Numbered from the stretch's first letter, positions 1 to 9,014 are shown. The stretch: 64,000 nucleotides of DNA from an uncultured Oscillospiraceae bacterium (GCA_910587505.1 CAJULD010000007.1:1-64000); one strand, 5' to 3'. Made by a program: numbers and translations. Notes: generated from the sequence alone by a model not told the origin.

Positions 1-833
1 AGTACTTCCGCGACATGGGCTACGCCGTGGCCGTCATCGCCGACTCCACCTCCCGGTGGGCCGAGGCCCTGCGTGAGATGTCCGGCCGTCTGGAGGAGAT
101 GCCCGGCGAAGAGGGCTACCCCGCCTACCTGGCCTCCCGTCTGGCCCAGTTCTATGAGCGGGCCGGCGTGGTGCAGTGCATGGGCAGCGAGGACCGCGTG
201 GGTTCTCTGACCGCCGTGGGCGCCGTGTCGCCTCCGGGCGGCGACCTGTCCGAGCCCGTTTCTCAGGGCACCATGCGCATCGTCAAGGTGTTCTGGTCCC
301 TGGACGCCTCCCTGGCCTATCGCCGCCACTTCCCCGCCATCAACTGGCTGAACTCCTATTCTCTGTACCTGGACACCATGAAGCCCTGGTTTGACGAGCA
401 CTTCGGCCCCGCCTTCATGGAGAACCGGAACAAGGCCATGAGCCTGCTTCAGGAGGAGGATAACCTCAACGAGATCGTCCAGCTGGTTGGTAAGGATTCC
501 CTGTCCCCCAACGACCAGCTGACCCTGGAGACGGCCAAGATGGTCCGGGAGGACTTCCTCCAGCAGAACGCCTTTATGGACGTGGACAGCTATTCCAGTC
601 ATGACCGCCAGATGCGGATGCTGGCCATGATCCTGGAGTTTGACAGGCTGGCCCGGGACGCCATCGGCAAGGGCGCTCCTCTGGCCCCCATGCTGGACAT
701 CCCCGCCAGGGAGAAGATCGGCCGCGCCAAGTTTGTGGAGGCCGACAGGTACGTCCAGGAGTACGCCGCCATCACGGAAGAGATGGAGCGGGAGATCGCC
801 GAGATCGCAGAGAAAGCGGGTGACCAGTTATGA
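1..833 (+). CDS. ntpA: V-type ATP synthase subunit A, C-terminal part (5' end outside window)
   Basis: This is the catalytic A subunit of a V/A-type rotary ATPase, which hydrolyses or makes ATP at the A/B interface of the cytosolic V1 head and couples it to ion flow through the membrane ring. Only the last ~277 residues are present, and the reading frame is open from base 3. Visible family features are the ADSTSRWAEALREMSGRLEE block that follows the Walker B region, the GSVTAVGAVSPPGGD-like stretch (here GSLTAVGAVSPPGGD) and a helical C-terminal domain. The stop codon overlaps the ATG of the B subunit by ATGA, so the two are translationally coupled. Assignment is very secure; whether the enzyme moves H+ or Na+ cannot be told from this part. 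Confidence 0.97.
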   Translation, partial: YFRDMGYAVAVIADSTSRWAEALREMSGRLEEMPGEEGYPAYLASRLAQFYERAGVVQCMGSEDRVGSLTAVGAVSPPGGDLSEPVSQGTMRIVKVFWSLDASLAYRRHFPAINWLNSYSLYLDTMKPWFDEHFGPAFMENRNKAMSLLQEEDNLNEIVQLVGKDSLSPNDQLTLETAKMVREDFLQQNAFMDVDSYSSHDRQMRMLAMILEFDRLARDAIGKGAPLAPMLDIPAREKIGRAKFVEADRYVQEYAAITEEMEREIAEIAEKAGDQL

Positions 834-2209
834 TGAAGGAATACCGGACGATACACGAGATTTCCGGCCCTCTGATGGTGGTGGAAAAGGTTGACGGCGT
901 CACCTACGATGAGCTGGCGGAGATTGAGCTCTCCGACGGCAGCATCCGCCGCTGCAAGGTGCTGGAGGTCAACGGTGACAAGGCCGTGGTCCAGCTCTTT
1001 GAGTCCTCCGCCGGCATCAACCTGCGGGACTCCAGGATCCGCTTCCTGGGGCACCCCTTGGAGCTGGCGGTGTCCGGCGACATGCTCGGCCGCGTGTTCA
1101 ACGGCATGGGGCAGCCTATCGACGGGGGTCCCGCCATCCTGCCCGAGAAGAGTCTGGACATCAACGGCCAGCCCATCAACCCGGCTGCCCGTGACTACCC
1201 CAACGAGTTCATCCAGACCGGCGTCAGCGCCATCGACGGGCTGAACACCCTGGTTCGCGGCCAGAAGCTGCCCATCTTCTCCGGCAACGGCCTGCCCCAT
1301 GCTCAGCTGGCGGCCCAGATCGCCCGCCAGGCCAAAGTGCTGGGTGACGCGGCCTCCAACTTCGCCGTGGTGTTCGCCGCCATCGGCATTACCTTTGAGG
1401 AGTCGGAGTACTTCGTCAACGAGTTCAAGCGCACCGGCGCCATCGACCGTACCGTGCTGTTTACCAACCTGGCCAACGACCCGGCTGTCGAGCGCATTTC
1501 CACCCCCCGTATGGCCCTGACGGCCGCCGAGTATCTGGCCTTCGAGAAGGATATGCACGTACTGGTCATTTTGACCGACATTACCAACTACGCCGAGGCT
1601 CTGCGTGAGGTCTCCGCGGCCAAGAAGGAAGTTCCCGGCCGCCGCGGCTATCCCGGCTATCTGTATACCGACCTGGCTCAGATGTACGAACGCGCGGGGC
1701 GGCAGCTGGGCAAGCCCGGCTCCATCACCATGATCCCCATCCTGACCATGCCGGAGAACGACAAGACTCACCCCATCCCCGACCTGACCGGGTATATCAC
1801 CGAGGGGCAGATCATCCTCTCCCAGGAGCTGCACCGCAGGGGTGTCAATCCTCCCATCGACGTGCTGCCCTCCCTGTCCCGTCTGAAGGACAAGGGCGTG
1901 GGCGTGGGCAAGACGAGAGAGGACCACGCCTCCACCATGAACCAGCTGTTCGCCGCCTACGCCTCCGGCAAGGAGGCCAAGGAGCTGATGACCATCCTTG
2001 GCGAGTCGGCCCTGAGCCCCACGGATCTGCTGTACGCCAGGTTCGCCGACGAGTTCGAGAAGCGCTATGTCTCCCAGGGTTACGAGGCCAACCGCAGCGT
2101 CATTGAGACCCTGGATCTTGGCTGGGAGCTGCTGAGCATCCTGCCCAGGAGCGAGCTCAAGCGCATCAAGCAGGATATGATCGACAGGTACCTGCCGAAA
2201 AAGGACTGA
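830..2209 (+). CDS. ntpB: V-type ATP synthase subunit B
   Basis: This is the non-catalytic regulatory B subunit of the V/A-type ATPase, alternating with A in the V1 hexamer. The 459 residues match the usual length. The N-terminal beta barrel (HEISGPLMVVEKVDGVTYDE) is followed by the nucleotide-binding-like domain, with FSGNGLPHAQLAAQIARQA in place of a full Walker A loop as expected for B, and then the VPGRRGYPGYLYTDLAQMYE block. It overlaps the A gene by 4 nt and is followed by the D subunit gene 33 nt later, which is the order of clostridial ntp operons (A-B-D). Confidence 0.97.
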   Translation: MMKEYRTIHEISGPLMVVEKVDGVTYDELAEIELSDGSIRRCKVLEVNGDKAVVQLFESSAGINLRDSRIRFLGHPLELAVSGDMLGRVFNGMGQPIDGGPAILPEKSLDINGQPINPAARDYPNEFIQTGVSAIDGLNTLVRGQKLPIFSGNGLPHAQLAAQIARQAKVLGDAASNFAVVFAAIGITFEESEYFVNEFKRTGAIDRTVLFTNLANDPAVERISTPRMALTAAEYLAFEKDMHVLVILTDITNYAEALREVSAAKKEVPGRRGYPGYLYTDLAQMYERAGRQLGKPGSITMIPILTMPENDKTHPIPDLTGYITEGQIILSQELHRRGVNPPIDVLPSLSRLKDKGVGVGKTREDHASTMNQLFAAYASGKEAKELMTILGESALSPTDLLYARFADEFEKRYVSQGYEANRSVIETLDLGWELLSILPRSELKRIKQDMIDRYLPKKD

Positions 2210-2242
2210 GCCCGGTGCGATATTTAGGAAAGAGGTGAACAG

Positions 2243-2908
2243 ATGGCCTCAGCAACGATAAACCCGACCAGAATGGAGCTGAACCGGCTGAAGGGCCGGT
2301 TGAAGACCGCCACACGGGGCCACAAGCTCCTCAAGGATAAGCGGGACGAGCTGATGAAGCAGTTCCTGGAGATCGTCCGGCGTAACCGCGCGCTGCGCAG
2401 GAAGGTAGAGCAGGGACTGGAGGAGGCCAACGCGGCCTTTACCGTAGCCGCCGCTCTCATGAGTCCGGAAATGCTGGAACAGGCCCTGCTGTATCCCAAG
2501 CAGAGCGTGGAGCTGGACATGAGCTTCCAGAATATCATGTCCGTCAACGTGCCCCGCTACGCCTTCCACACCAGAAATGAGGACCCGGCGGAAATTTATC
2601 CCTACGGCTTTGCCCAGACCTCCGGTGAGCTGGACGCCGCCCTGGAGGCGCTGTCCAACGTGTTCCGTGACATGCTGGAGCTGGCCGAGGTGGAGAAGAC
2701 CATGCAGCTGCTGGCGGCGGACATTGAGAAGACCCGGCGGCGGGTCAACGCTCTGGAGTATGTGATGATCCCCGGCTTCCAGGAGAAGATCCGGTATATT
2801 TCCATGAAGCTGGACGAAAACGAGCGTGGCAATATCACGCGCCTGATGAAGGTCAAGGATATGGTACTGCAGGAAGCCCACGACTTCAGGCAGCCGGCAA
2901 ACGGTTGA
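2243..2908 (+). CDS. ntpD: V-type ATP synthase subunit D
   Basis: This is the central-shaft D subunit, a long antiparallel coiled coil that rotates inside the A/B head and connects it to the membrane ring. The 221-residue product starts with the family signature PTRMELNRLKGRLKTATRGH and is predicted almost entirely helical at both ends, with the conserved ALEYVMIPGFQEKIRYI block near residue 170. The ribosome site AGGAAAGAGGTG lies 7-10 nt before the ATG. It is the last gene of the ATPase operon and is closed by a strong intrinsic terminator 27 nt downstream. Confidence 0.97.
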   Translation: MASATINPTRMELNRLKGRLKTATRGHKLLKDKRDELMKQFLEIVRRNRALRRKVEQGLEEANAAFTVAAALMSPEMLEQALLYPKQSVELDMSFQNIMSVNVPRYAFHTRNEDPAEIYPYGFAQTSGELDAALEALSNVFRDMLELAEVEKTMQLLAADIEKTRRRVNALEYVMIPGFQEKIRYISMKLDENERGNITRLMKVKDMVLQEAHDFRQPANG

Positions 2909-2935
2909 GAACCGGGATTTGCGTGACATTCATGT

Positions 2936-2980
2936 AAAGAGGGTACTGTTTGGGATGTCTCCCGGACAGTACCCTCTTTT
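2936..2980 (+). terminator. Intrinsic terminator of the V-ATPase operon
   Basis: A perfect 14-bp stem (AAAGAGGGTACTGT at 2936-2949 with ACAGTACCCTCTTT at 2966-2979) ends in a T run. The loop contains a second small GGGA/TCCC helix. It lies 27 nt after ntpD. The remaining ~200 bases to the next gene show no convincing gene. Confidence 0.9.
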
Positions 2981-3185
2981 GCAGGTTGATCTTACTTCCC
3001 TGCCACAGTCAAATAACCTGAGAACCGGCAAAGTCCGGCGGATAAAACGGTCCGCAGCGCTGTTGTCATCCCTGCCTGCGTCCTCCGCCCCGCTGCGCAC
3101 GGTTTTCTCCTGCCTCCTTTTTGCCGCTTCTCAGATTAATCGACGGTAAAGACCCGGAATACTATGAGAAAAGAGACATGAGCGT

Positions 3186-4496
3186 ATGCTTTCGTTCCGT
3201 GATATTTTAATCGGATTTATGGACACGCTGACAGGACACCTGGTGATGGCGGTTTATCTGATGGTGGTAACGGATGAGCGGATGATCTGGAGACAGTTGA
3301 AAAAGCTGCTGTTTCTGCTCCCGTCCCCGCTCCTTGCAGTCCTGATTTCTGCTGGACTGTATGCTGTCTCGGCATCCGGAATATACCATTATTATATCAT
3401 TTCTTCTATCAGTCTTGCCATGTGCACCATATGGGTATGGCGGATGTGGCGGCTGGAGTTCTGGCAGGCCTTCGCCGCGACCTGTATGGCGGGTGTTTTC
3501 CAGGTGGCTAACGCCACGTTGTCCTCGATGGTTCCGATTGCCCTTGCTCCGGGGCTCTGCCTGCATGTGGGCAGCAGTATCGCCGTCGCCCTGCTGCTTT
3601 ACAGGCTGCGGTTCGGGAAGTGGTTTCGCCTGCTGCTGGACAACGAATCCGCATCGTGGCGGACAGCCCTTCTCCTGTTTGCGCTGGAAGCCACCATGGA
3701 GGTGTTTCTCTTTCTGGCAAGAGTCGTCCAGCCGCAATACCTGCCGTTTTACTATCTGCTGATGGCGGTAATGGTCGCCCTGATGACCGCGCTGATTATC
3801 TACCTGGCCCAGCGTTTCGACGCCGCCCGGAGAATTCAGATGCAGCGGGACGTCATTGCCCAGCAGCGGCTCTACGAACAGAGTCTGGAGGATATCCGCC
3901 GGGAGGTGCGGGCCTTCCGCCACGACTGTAAGAATCTTCTGGCGGGACTGTCCCTCCAGGAGGAGGGGGAGCTGGAGGGACTGCGCCGCGCGCTGGCCCG
4001 GCTGGACGCGGGGTTTGACCAGCGGCTGGGGAAGAAAATTCAGGCGTCCGCTCAAATTGGGAATTTGCAGATTCCGGAAGTCAGGAGCCTCCTTCTGAGC
4101 AAGCTCGCCGTCATGGGAGAGAAGGGGGTGGCGTGCCGGCTGGAGGCGCTCTATCCGGTGACGGAGGTGGATATGGACGTATGGGATTTTGTCCGCTGTC
4201 TGGGCATTCTGACCGACAACGCCATGGAGGCCGCGCTGGAGACGGAGCAGCCCTGGGTGGAAATCGTGCTGCTGGCGCAGGACGGGCGGCTGTTTCTCCG
4301 GGTGTCCAATCCCTATGGGAATACGATTGAGCCGGAAAAGATGTGGCGTGAAGGCTGGTCCACCAAAGGGGCGGACCGGGGAGTGGGTCTGTCCGGCTAC
4401 CGGCGCATGGTGGAGAATTACCCCGGCGCTTCCACCTGTACCAGCTGGGAGAACGGTGTGTTTGTGCAGGAACTGACTGTGGAGGGCCGGCCATGA
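3186..4496 (+). CDS. Membrane sensor histidine kinase, GHKL/AgrC-like
   Basis: This is a 436-residue two-component sensor kinase. Residues ~1-215 form about six hydrophobic membrane segments and no large external domain. A cytoplasmic linker then leads to the phospho-acceptor box RHDCKNLL (His at about 246) and a HATPase_c domain with the N box LGILTDNAMEAALE and the glycine box GVGLSGYRRM near the C-terminus. This is the arrangement of the GHKL subfamily (AgrC, CitA-like) that usually senses peptides and partners LytTR regulators. The stop overlaps the next gene by ATGA. Unlike classical agr loci, no AgrB or AgrD gene is adjacent, so the signal is unknown. Confidence 0.88.
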   Translation: MLSFRDILIGFMDTLTGHLVMAVYLMVVTDERMIWRQLKKLLFLLPSPLLAVLISAGLYAVSASGIYHYYIISSISLAMCTIWVWRMWRLEFWQAFAATCMAGVFQVANATLSSMVPIALAPGLCLHVGSSIAVALLLYRLRFGKWFRLLLDNESASWRTALLLFALEATMEVFLFLARVVQPQYLPFYYLLMAVMVALMTALIIYLAQRFDAARRIQMQRDVIAQQRLYEQSLEDIRREVRAFRHDCKNLLAGLSLQEEGELEGLRRALARLDAGFDQRLGKKIQASAQIGNLQIPEVRSLLLSKLAVMGEKGVACRLEALYPVTEVDMDVWDFVRCLGILTDNAMEAALETEQPWVEIVLLAQDGRLFLRVSNPYGNTIEPEKMWREGWSTKGADRGVGLSGYRRMVENYPGASTCTSWENGVFVQELTVEGRP

Positions 4497-5230
4497 TTGG
4501 GATTTATATTTGCGACGATGAGGACGCCGTCCGCCACCAGATTCAGACCGCCCTGGAGTGGAAAATCTTTGTGGAAGATTATGATATGAAGGTGGTTTGC
4601 AGCGCCTCCGGCCCACGGGAGCTGCTGGATGCGGCGGAGAAGGAAAAAAGAGGGATTTACTTTCTGGACGTGGAGCTGAAGGACGGGGAATGGGACGGCT
4701 TCCGGCTGGGACGGGAGCTGCGGCAGCGGGACCCCTATGGCACGCTGGTTTACATCACCGGCTATGGCGATCTGGCGTGGCGCACCTTCCAATATCACCT
4801 GGAGGCCTTCGACTATATCGTCAAGGGTCCGGAGCCGGCAGGGCCGGCGGTATCACGGTGTCTGGAGGAGATCCACGCGCGTCTGCTGGTCCAGCGCCGG
4901 GACCCGGCGGAGATGTTCACCCTGCGGACGGGAGATATGGTGCGCCATGTCCTCCTGAGCGACATTCTCTTTTTTGAGACCGCCTCCACGCCCCACCATG
5001 TCGTTCTCCATACGTCCGGCAGCCGGATGGATTTTTCAGGCAGCCTGAACGAGCTGGAAGCGCAGCTGGGCAGCCGCTTTATCCGCACGCATCGGGCCTG
5101 TCTGGTGGCGGCGGATAAAATCGAGGCAGTGGATCTGAAGCAGAACAGGCTGTGGGTTGGCGGCCACGTGTGCCTGCTTTCCCGGGCCGGAAAGGCGGAG
5201 CTTCGCAAAAAAATGGGAGGGAACCGGTAA
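4493..5230 (+). CDS. Response regulator with LytTR DNA-binding domain
   Basis: This is a 245-residue AgrA/LytR-type regulator and the cognate partner of the upstream kinase. The receiver domain shows the acidic pair in IYICDDED, a phospho-acceptor Asp at about 59 in YFLDVELKDGEWDGF and the conserved Lys in FDYIVKGP, although the usual Pro after Lys is displaced. The LytTR domain begins near residue 140 and includes FIRTHRACLVAADKIEAVD. The ATGA overlap with the kinase gene implies translational coupling. Target genes cannot be read from this window. Confidence 0.9.
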   Translation: MIGIYICDDEDAVRHQIQTALEWKIFVEDYDMKVVCSASGPRELLDAAEKEKRGIYFLDVELKDGEWDGFRLGRELRQRDPYGTLVYITGYGDLAWRTFQYHLEAFDYIVKGPEPAGPAVSRCLEEIHARLLVQRRDPAEMFTLRTGDMVRHVLLSDILFFETASTPHHVVLHTSGSRMDFSGSLNELEAQLGSRFIRTHRACLVAADKIEAVDLKQNRLWVGGHVCLLSRAGKAELRKKMGGNR

Positions 5231-5238
5231 GGTTCCCT
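5218..5238 (+). terminator. Hairpin spanning the stop codon of the LytTR regulator
   Basis: AGGGAACC (5218-5225) pairs with GGTTCCCT (5231-5238), and the TAA stop sits in the loop. The following sequence is pyrimidine-rich but lacks a clean T run, so termination is possible rather than certain. Confidence 0.35.
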
Positions 5239-5302
5239 CTCATTCCATTCGGGAAGTTTTTCTGTTCATTCAGGAAATATGGGCCACAAAGCCCCGCTTC
5301 TG

Positions 5303-5311
5303 TGATATACT
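5303..5311 (+). promoter_or_regulatory. Extended -10 promoter candidate for the DUF6440 gene
   Basis: TG-N-TATACT (TG at 5303-5304, TATACT at 5306-5311) lies about 35 nt before the start codon. No good -35 hexamer is seen, which fits an extended -10 promoter. Confidence 0.45.
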
Positions 5312-5346
5312 CTGCACTGTCAGACGACAAAATGGGAGGTGAGCAC

Positions 5347-5526
5347 ATGGCAAAGGAGCGTTTTGTGGAGGTCTATAACCAGGGCCTTGTGAACGTGGCA
5401 AAGATCATCGTGGATACGGAAACCGGCGTGAATTATCTGATGGGTTCCCATAATAAGGCGAACGGCACCGGACTGACCGTTCTGGTTGACCGGGACGGCA
5501 AGCCCATTGTCACCCCCGTGGACTGA
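5347..5526 (+). CDS. DUF6440 family small protein
   Basis: This is a 59-residue protein of unknown function. The start is chosen at the ATG preceded by GGGAGGTGAGCAC; upstream in-frame ATGs lie inside the previous gene and have no ribosome site. Its sequence (KERFVEVYNQG..., DTETGVNYLMG, then a C-terminal VDRDGKPIV) resembles the DUF6440 family as I recall it, small proteins common in Clostridia and Bacilli. There is no signal peptide or membrane segment. It is separated from the two-component pair by a possible terminator and its own promoter. Confidence 0.72.
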   Translation: MAKERFVEVYNQGLVNVAKIIVDTETGVNYLMGSHNKANGTGLTVLVDRDGKPIVTPVD

Positions 5527-5731
5527 AGGAAGCATACGGCGGGGAATGCGCTGTGAAATCACCGGTTGCTTCCGGAGAGACCGCAGGGTCAAGATGGAAG
5601 AACGGCCGGCCATGCGCTGGTGGGAGCGGTATTGCCGGTAACGGCATTTCGGTTTCTCCTGTTCTGTGTACTGGAAAACAAAAGCGGGGACCTTTTGCTG
5701 CGGGAAAAGGAATCCATGATGGGAAACTGTA

Positions 5732-5770
5732 TTGCGGGGGCGGTTCTGCGTTTCAGAGCCGTCCCCGCAA
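5732..5770. terminator. Long hairpin downstream of spoIID
   Basis: A 17-bp stem with two G-T positions (5732-5748 with 5754-5770, loop CGTTT) lies in the convergent gap between the DUF6440 gene and spoIID. Neither side has a proper T run, so it may be a bidirectional terminator or an mRNA-end stabiliser. The rest of the 288-base gap shows nothing else convincing. Confidence 0.45.
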
Positions 5771-5814
5771 TGCGCCGCTTTGAGAACAGAACCCTGTATT
5801 CCCAAAGCTCTTTT

Positions 5815-6852
5815 TCAGAAAAAGGGCCCTATCTCCGTGCCGGTGTAGTACCATTCCAGAATTTCCCGGTAGGTCATGCCGTTTTTTGCCATGACGTTAG
5901 CGCCGTACTGGCTCATGCCCACCCCGTGGCCGTATCCGGTAACGGAAAACGTCACCGTGTCGCCGTCAAAGGATATGGTGAAACAGGCGCTGCGCAGATC
6001 CAGAATCGTCCGGAGCCGGTTGCCGCCCACCTCCACGCCGCCTACGGACAGAGCGGTGACCGTTCCGCTGGACTGCTGCTGGATATTGGTAAACCAGTTG
6101 GAGGGGCTGCCCTCCAGCTTTGCGTCCGGCAGCGCCTGAAGCAGCTTCTCCCGCAGTTGTCCGGCGGAAAAGCTGGCGGTGGAGCGGTAGTCGGGAACGG
6201 TGTCCTCACCCTCCGGCGTTTCCACGCTTTGCAGGTAGGGCAGGCTTGCGCTCCATACGTTCTGCACGTCCTGGGTTGCTCCCACGGAGGAGGAGTGGAA
6301 CACGGCCAGCACCGGCGCGCCGCCGTAGAGAATGCATTCTCCGTCCGTGCCCGTGACGGCCCGGCGGATTTTTTCCTCATATTCCGGAGCCTTTCCGCCC
6401 CAGTCCCCGGCGGCCTCCTCCTGGGATTTGTAGGCCTGACAGCAGTTGATGTCGTCGCAGGCGTCGGCCTGGGGATGGTTGGAGCTGCCGCCGCCCGCGA
6501 TTTTATGGAGGATATAGGTCCTGGCCGCCACCGCCTGAGCCTTCAGGGCCTCCTCTTCAAAGGAAGCCGGCATCTCTGCCCGTACCACGCCCAGAAGATA
6601 GGTCTGCATGTCCGTCTGCTGCAATTTGCCGCCCACGAGGACGTTCAGGGGCGAGGTCTGATCGATGGACGGCGTTTCCTCCGGCTGCGGCAGAGGATCG
6701 TCGTCTGTGGGCTCCGTTTCGTCCGGCTCCGGAGGGGAGGAGGAGGCCGGAGGGGGCTCCGGCGCAGGTTCCTTCTGGGGACCGCCCCACAGCCAGGGGA
6801 GAAAAAAGATCAGAAAGATCAGGAGTAAAGACAGTCCAATATCCTTTCTCAT
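5815..6852 (-). CDS. spoIID: Stage II sporulation protein D (SpoIID), peptidoglycan lytic transglycosylase
   Basis: SpoIID cuts glycan strands during forespore engulfment, working with SpoIIM and SpoIIP at the septal membrane. The 345-residue product has an N-terminal membrane anchor (residues ~5-24), a Pro/Glu-rich linker, then the SpoIID domain. The catalytic-type Glu is in VVRAEMPASFEEEALKAQAV, and the C-terminal signature GYGHGVGMSQYGA is intact. The start is placed at the second ATG, which lies 9 nt after AGAAGGAG; the first ATG touches the ribosome site. It stands alone and divergent to a membrane-protein gene. It supports an endospore-forming host. Confidence 0.93.
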   Translation of the reverse strand: MRKDIGLSLLLIFLIFFLPWLWGGPQKEPAPEPPPASSSPPEPDETEPTDDDPLPQPEETPSIDQTSPLNVLVGGKLQQTDMQTYLLGVVRAEMPASFEEEALKAQAVAARTYILHKIAGGGSSNHPQADACDDINCCQAYKSQEEAAGDWGGKAPEYEEKIRRAVTGTDGECILYGGAPVLAVFHSSSVGATQDVQNVWSASLPYLQSVETPEGEDTVPDYRSTASFSAGQLREKLLQALPDAKLEGSPSNWFTNIQQQSSGTVTALSVGGVEVGGNRLRTILDLRSACFTISFDGDTVTFSVTGYGHGVGMSQYGANVMAKNGMTYREILEWYYTGTEIGPFF

Positions 6853-6903
6853 GGGGATCATCTCCTTCTCTCACAGCATATTCTTTGCTTGTCCAAAAAA
6901 TGA

Positions 6904-6932
6904 ATGACAAATCGGAAAACCCATGGTATAAT
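6904..6932 (+). promoter_or_regulatory. Sigma-A promoter
   Basis: ATGACA (6904-6909), a 17-bp spacer and TATAAT (6927-6932), 47 nt before the start codon of the following membrane-protein gene. Confidence 0.75.
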
Positions 6933-6978
6933 GAAGAGTACCGCCGCCCGGCGGACGGCAAGAAAGGAAGTCTCTGTT

Positions 6979-7779
6979 ATGAAAAATACTTTCTGGTTTA
7001 AAAGCCTGCGCCTGTGGGTGGAGGGCCTTCTGCTTCTGTCCCTCCGATGGGGGCAGCTGAAATCCGGGTTTGATCCGGTCACAGGGCTGTCCCGTCAGAA
7101 TCTGCCGGGGACGCTGCTGGCCGTCCTGATCGTGCTGCTGGCTGTGGCGGAGGCGGTCCTCTGCTTCCGGCTTCCGGGGGGAAAGCGCACGTATCTCAAC
7201 TGCCTCGCCCCCTTTGGGCAGCGCTGCCTGCCCTTCCTGGTGGCCGGCAGTTTTCTGGTGGCTGTGGGGGCTGTTCTGCTCTCCGGCGGGGGCGCCCTGG
7301 CCATTGCCGCCGCCGTGACCGGCGCGGCCACGACGGTGGGGCTGCTCCTCTTTGCCGCCTGCGTGCGCAGGGGCAGCACGCCCCGTGCCTTCCAGCTGCT
7401 GCCCGCCATGCTTTTCTCCGTTTTGTTCCTGCTGGCGATTTATCTGCCGGAGGAGTGCAACCCGGTGCTGGCCAGCTACTATCCCGCCGTATTGGCCGCC
7501 TCTTTGATTGCCTGTTCCTTCTATCAGCTCTCGGGACTCACGCTGCGGGAGGGGAAGCTGCGCTGGTTCGTCTTTTTCGGTGATCTGGCGGTGCCGCTTT
7601 GTCTGGCCGTTCTGTTGGACGGCGACGGCGGTCTGGGGCGGCCGGCGGTGTTTCTGGGCTGCGCCCTGGTACTGACCGTCTTTCTCCAGCTGCGCCGGGA
7701 CGAGGTCCTGCCGGAGCCGGAACCGGAAGAAGGCGAAGACGGACCACGGGAGGGGACTGCCCAGGCGGCGCAGGAGTAA
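6979..7779 (+). CDS. Multi-pass membrane protein, function unknown
   Basis: This is a 266-residue hydrophobic protein with about seven or eight predicted membrane segments and a short acidic cytoplasmic C-terminus (PEPEPEEGEDGP). The start ATG is chosen because AAGAAAGGAAG lies at correct spacing and a TATAAT promoter lies just upstream; in-frame ATGs further up would overlap that promoter. I do not recognise the family. It is monocistronic, flanked by its own promoter and a terminator, and divergent from spoIID. A sporulation link is not shown by the sequence. Confidence 0.72.
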   Translation: MKNTFWFKSLRLWVEGLLLLSLRWGQLKSGFDPVTGLSRQNLPGTLLAVLIVLLAVAEAVLCFRLPGGKRTYLNCLAPFGQRCLPFLVAGSFLVAVGAVLLSGGGALAIAAAVTGAATTVGLLLFAACVRRGSTPRAFQLLPAMLFSVLFLLAIYLPEECNPVLASYYPAVLAASLIACSFYQLSGLTLREGKLRWFVFFGDLAVPLCLAVLLDGDGGLGRPAVFLGCALVLTVFLQLRRDEVLPEPEPEEGEDGPREGTAQAAQE

Positions 7780-7801
7780 CCGAATAATTTCATCATGACA
7801 T

Positions 7802-7850
7802 GCAGTGGAGCTCCGGAGGCGATTGCCTGCGGAGCTCCCGCTGCTTTTCC
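7802..7850. terminator. Bidirectional terminator between convergent genes
   Basis: GCAGTGGAGCTCCG (7802-7815) pairs, with one bulge, with CGGAGCTCCCGCTGC (7830-7844). TTTT follows on the plus strand. It separates the membrane-protein gene from the minus-strand glycan genes. Confidence 0.75.
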
Positions 7851-7855
7851 GGTTT

Positions 7856-8977
7856 TTATAAGGATACGGGCGCTCTTTCTCCAATCAGCGAGGCGTACTG
7901 CGCCCACACAACCGGGAAAACCTGCTGGACGGCGTATTGGGCGGCCTCTTCCTCCGCCCGCCTGGCAAGCGTCCTCCGCAGGTCCGCCGATTCCAGCAGC
8001 CGAAGGACCTGGGCGGCGCAGGCCGCGGCATCGCCGTAGGGATACAGCAGCCCCGTCTCTCCGTCCGTAATCAGATCGGTATGGCCCTTGACGGCGCTGG
8101 CCGCTGTGGGAAGTCCCGCGTACATGGCCTCCATGATGTTGAAGGGCAGGCCCTCGATCCGGCTGGCGGAGACCGCCGCGTCCGCCATGGCGTACCAGGG
8201 GGGCATGTCGGAGACGTGACCGGGGAAAATCACCCGCCGGGTCAGACCCAGCTCTTCCGCCAGCGTCCGGCAATCCTGCCGCAGCGTCCCGTCTCCGGCC
8301 AGGACCAGTACCGTTTCCTCCGGCAGATGCTTCATAGCCCGGATCAGCACTTCCTGGCTCTTGCGTCTGGAAAATTCCGCCGGGTACAGCAGTACGAAGG
8401 CCTCCTCCGGAATTTCCCATTCCGCCCGCAGCGACCCGGCGTCCGCCTCCCTGAGCCCGGAAAAATCCACCCCGACGCCGGGAATATGTACCACTCTGCA
8501 GCCCAGCCGGTATTGCCGGGCTGCGTCAAAGTCCCACTGGTTCATCGTCAGCAGCAGATCCGTCTGGGGCGCCGTCCAGCGCTCCGCCGTAAGAAGGAGC
8601 CGCCGCCGGAGAGGGGGCGTGTCGCCGTCGAAGAGATAGCCGTGACACATGTTCATGACGGTTGGGCGGCGCTTCATCCCCCACAGCGCCATTCGGGTGA
8701 AAAAGGCGGCCAGAGAGGTGTGGGTACTGATGAGGTCGTACTCCTCCGACCGGATCTTCTCCCGGAGCAGGGCGGCCGCCTGGAAGTTCCGGGGGGAGCC
8801 CATGGATTTTTCCAGAGGGAGCGCCGTGACCTCGTCCGCAAAGGGAACAGGGGCCTGAGAGCCGCCGCAGGCAACATGGACCGTCCATCCCCGCTGCCGG
8901 AAGGCGCGAAGATAGGGCAGGTGGAAGTTGCGGATATGGGAGCTTGTGGAGGCGGTGAACAGTACTTTGTTTCCCAT
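7856..8977 (-). CDS. Glycosyltransferase family 4
   Basis: This is a 373-residue GT-B-fold retaining glycosyltransferase. It has an N-terminal acceptor domain beginning KVLFTASTSSHIRNFHLPYL, a Gly-rich central linker, and the GT4 donor-binding region EGLPFNIMEAMYAGLPTAAS with the E-x7-E type motif. The start is the ATG 5 nt after GAAGGGA; longer in-frame starts overlap the upstream gene. It is the last gene of a minus-strand set with a priming sugar transferase and a Wzy-like protein. It therefore probably adds a sugar to an undecaprenyl-linked glycan at the inner membrane face. The sugar donor cannot be deduced. Confidence 0.88.
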   Translation of the reverse strand: MGNKVLFTASTSSHIRNFHLPYLRAFRQRGWTVHVACGGSQAPVPFADEVTALPLEKSMGSPRNFQAAALLREKIRSEEYDLISTHTSLAAFFTRMALWGMKRRPTVMNMCHGYLFDGDTPPLRRRLLLTAERWTAPQTDLLLTMNQWDFDAARQYRLGCRVVHIPGVGVDFSGLREADAGSLRAEWEIPEEAFVLLYPAEFSRRKSQEVLIRAMKHLPEETVLVLAGDGTLRQDCRTLAEELGLTRRVIFPGHVSDMPPWYAMADAAVSASRIEGLPFNIMEAMYAGLPTAASAVKGHTDLITDGETGLLYPYGDAAACAAQVLRLLESADLRRTLARRAEEEAAQYAVQQVFPVVWAQYASLIGERAPVSL

Positions 8978-9014
8978 GGTATTCCCTTCATGCATCCGGA
9001 GAGGCGGAGCGGAG

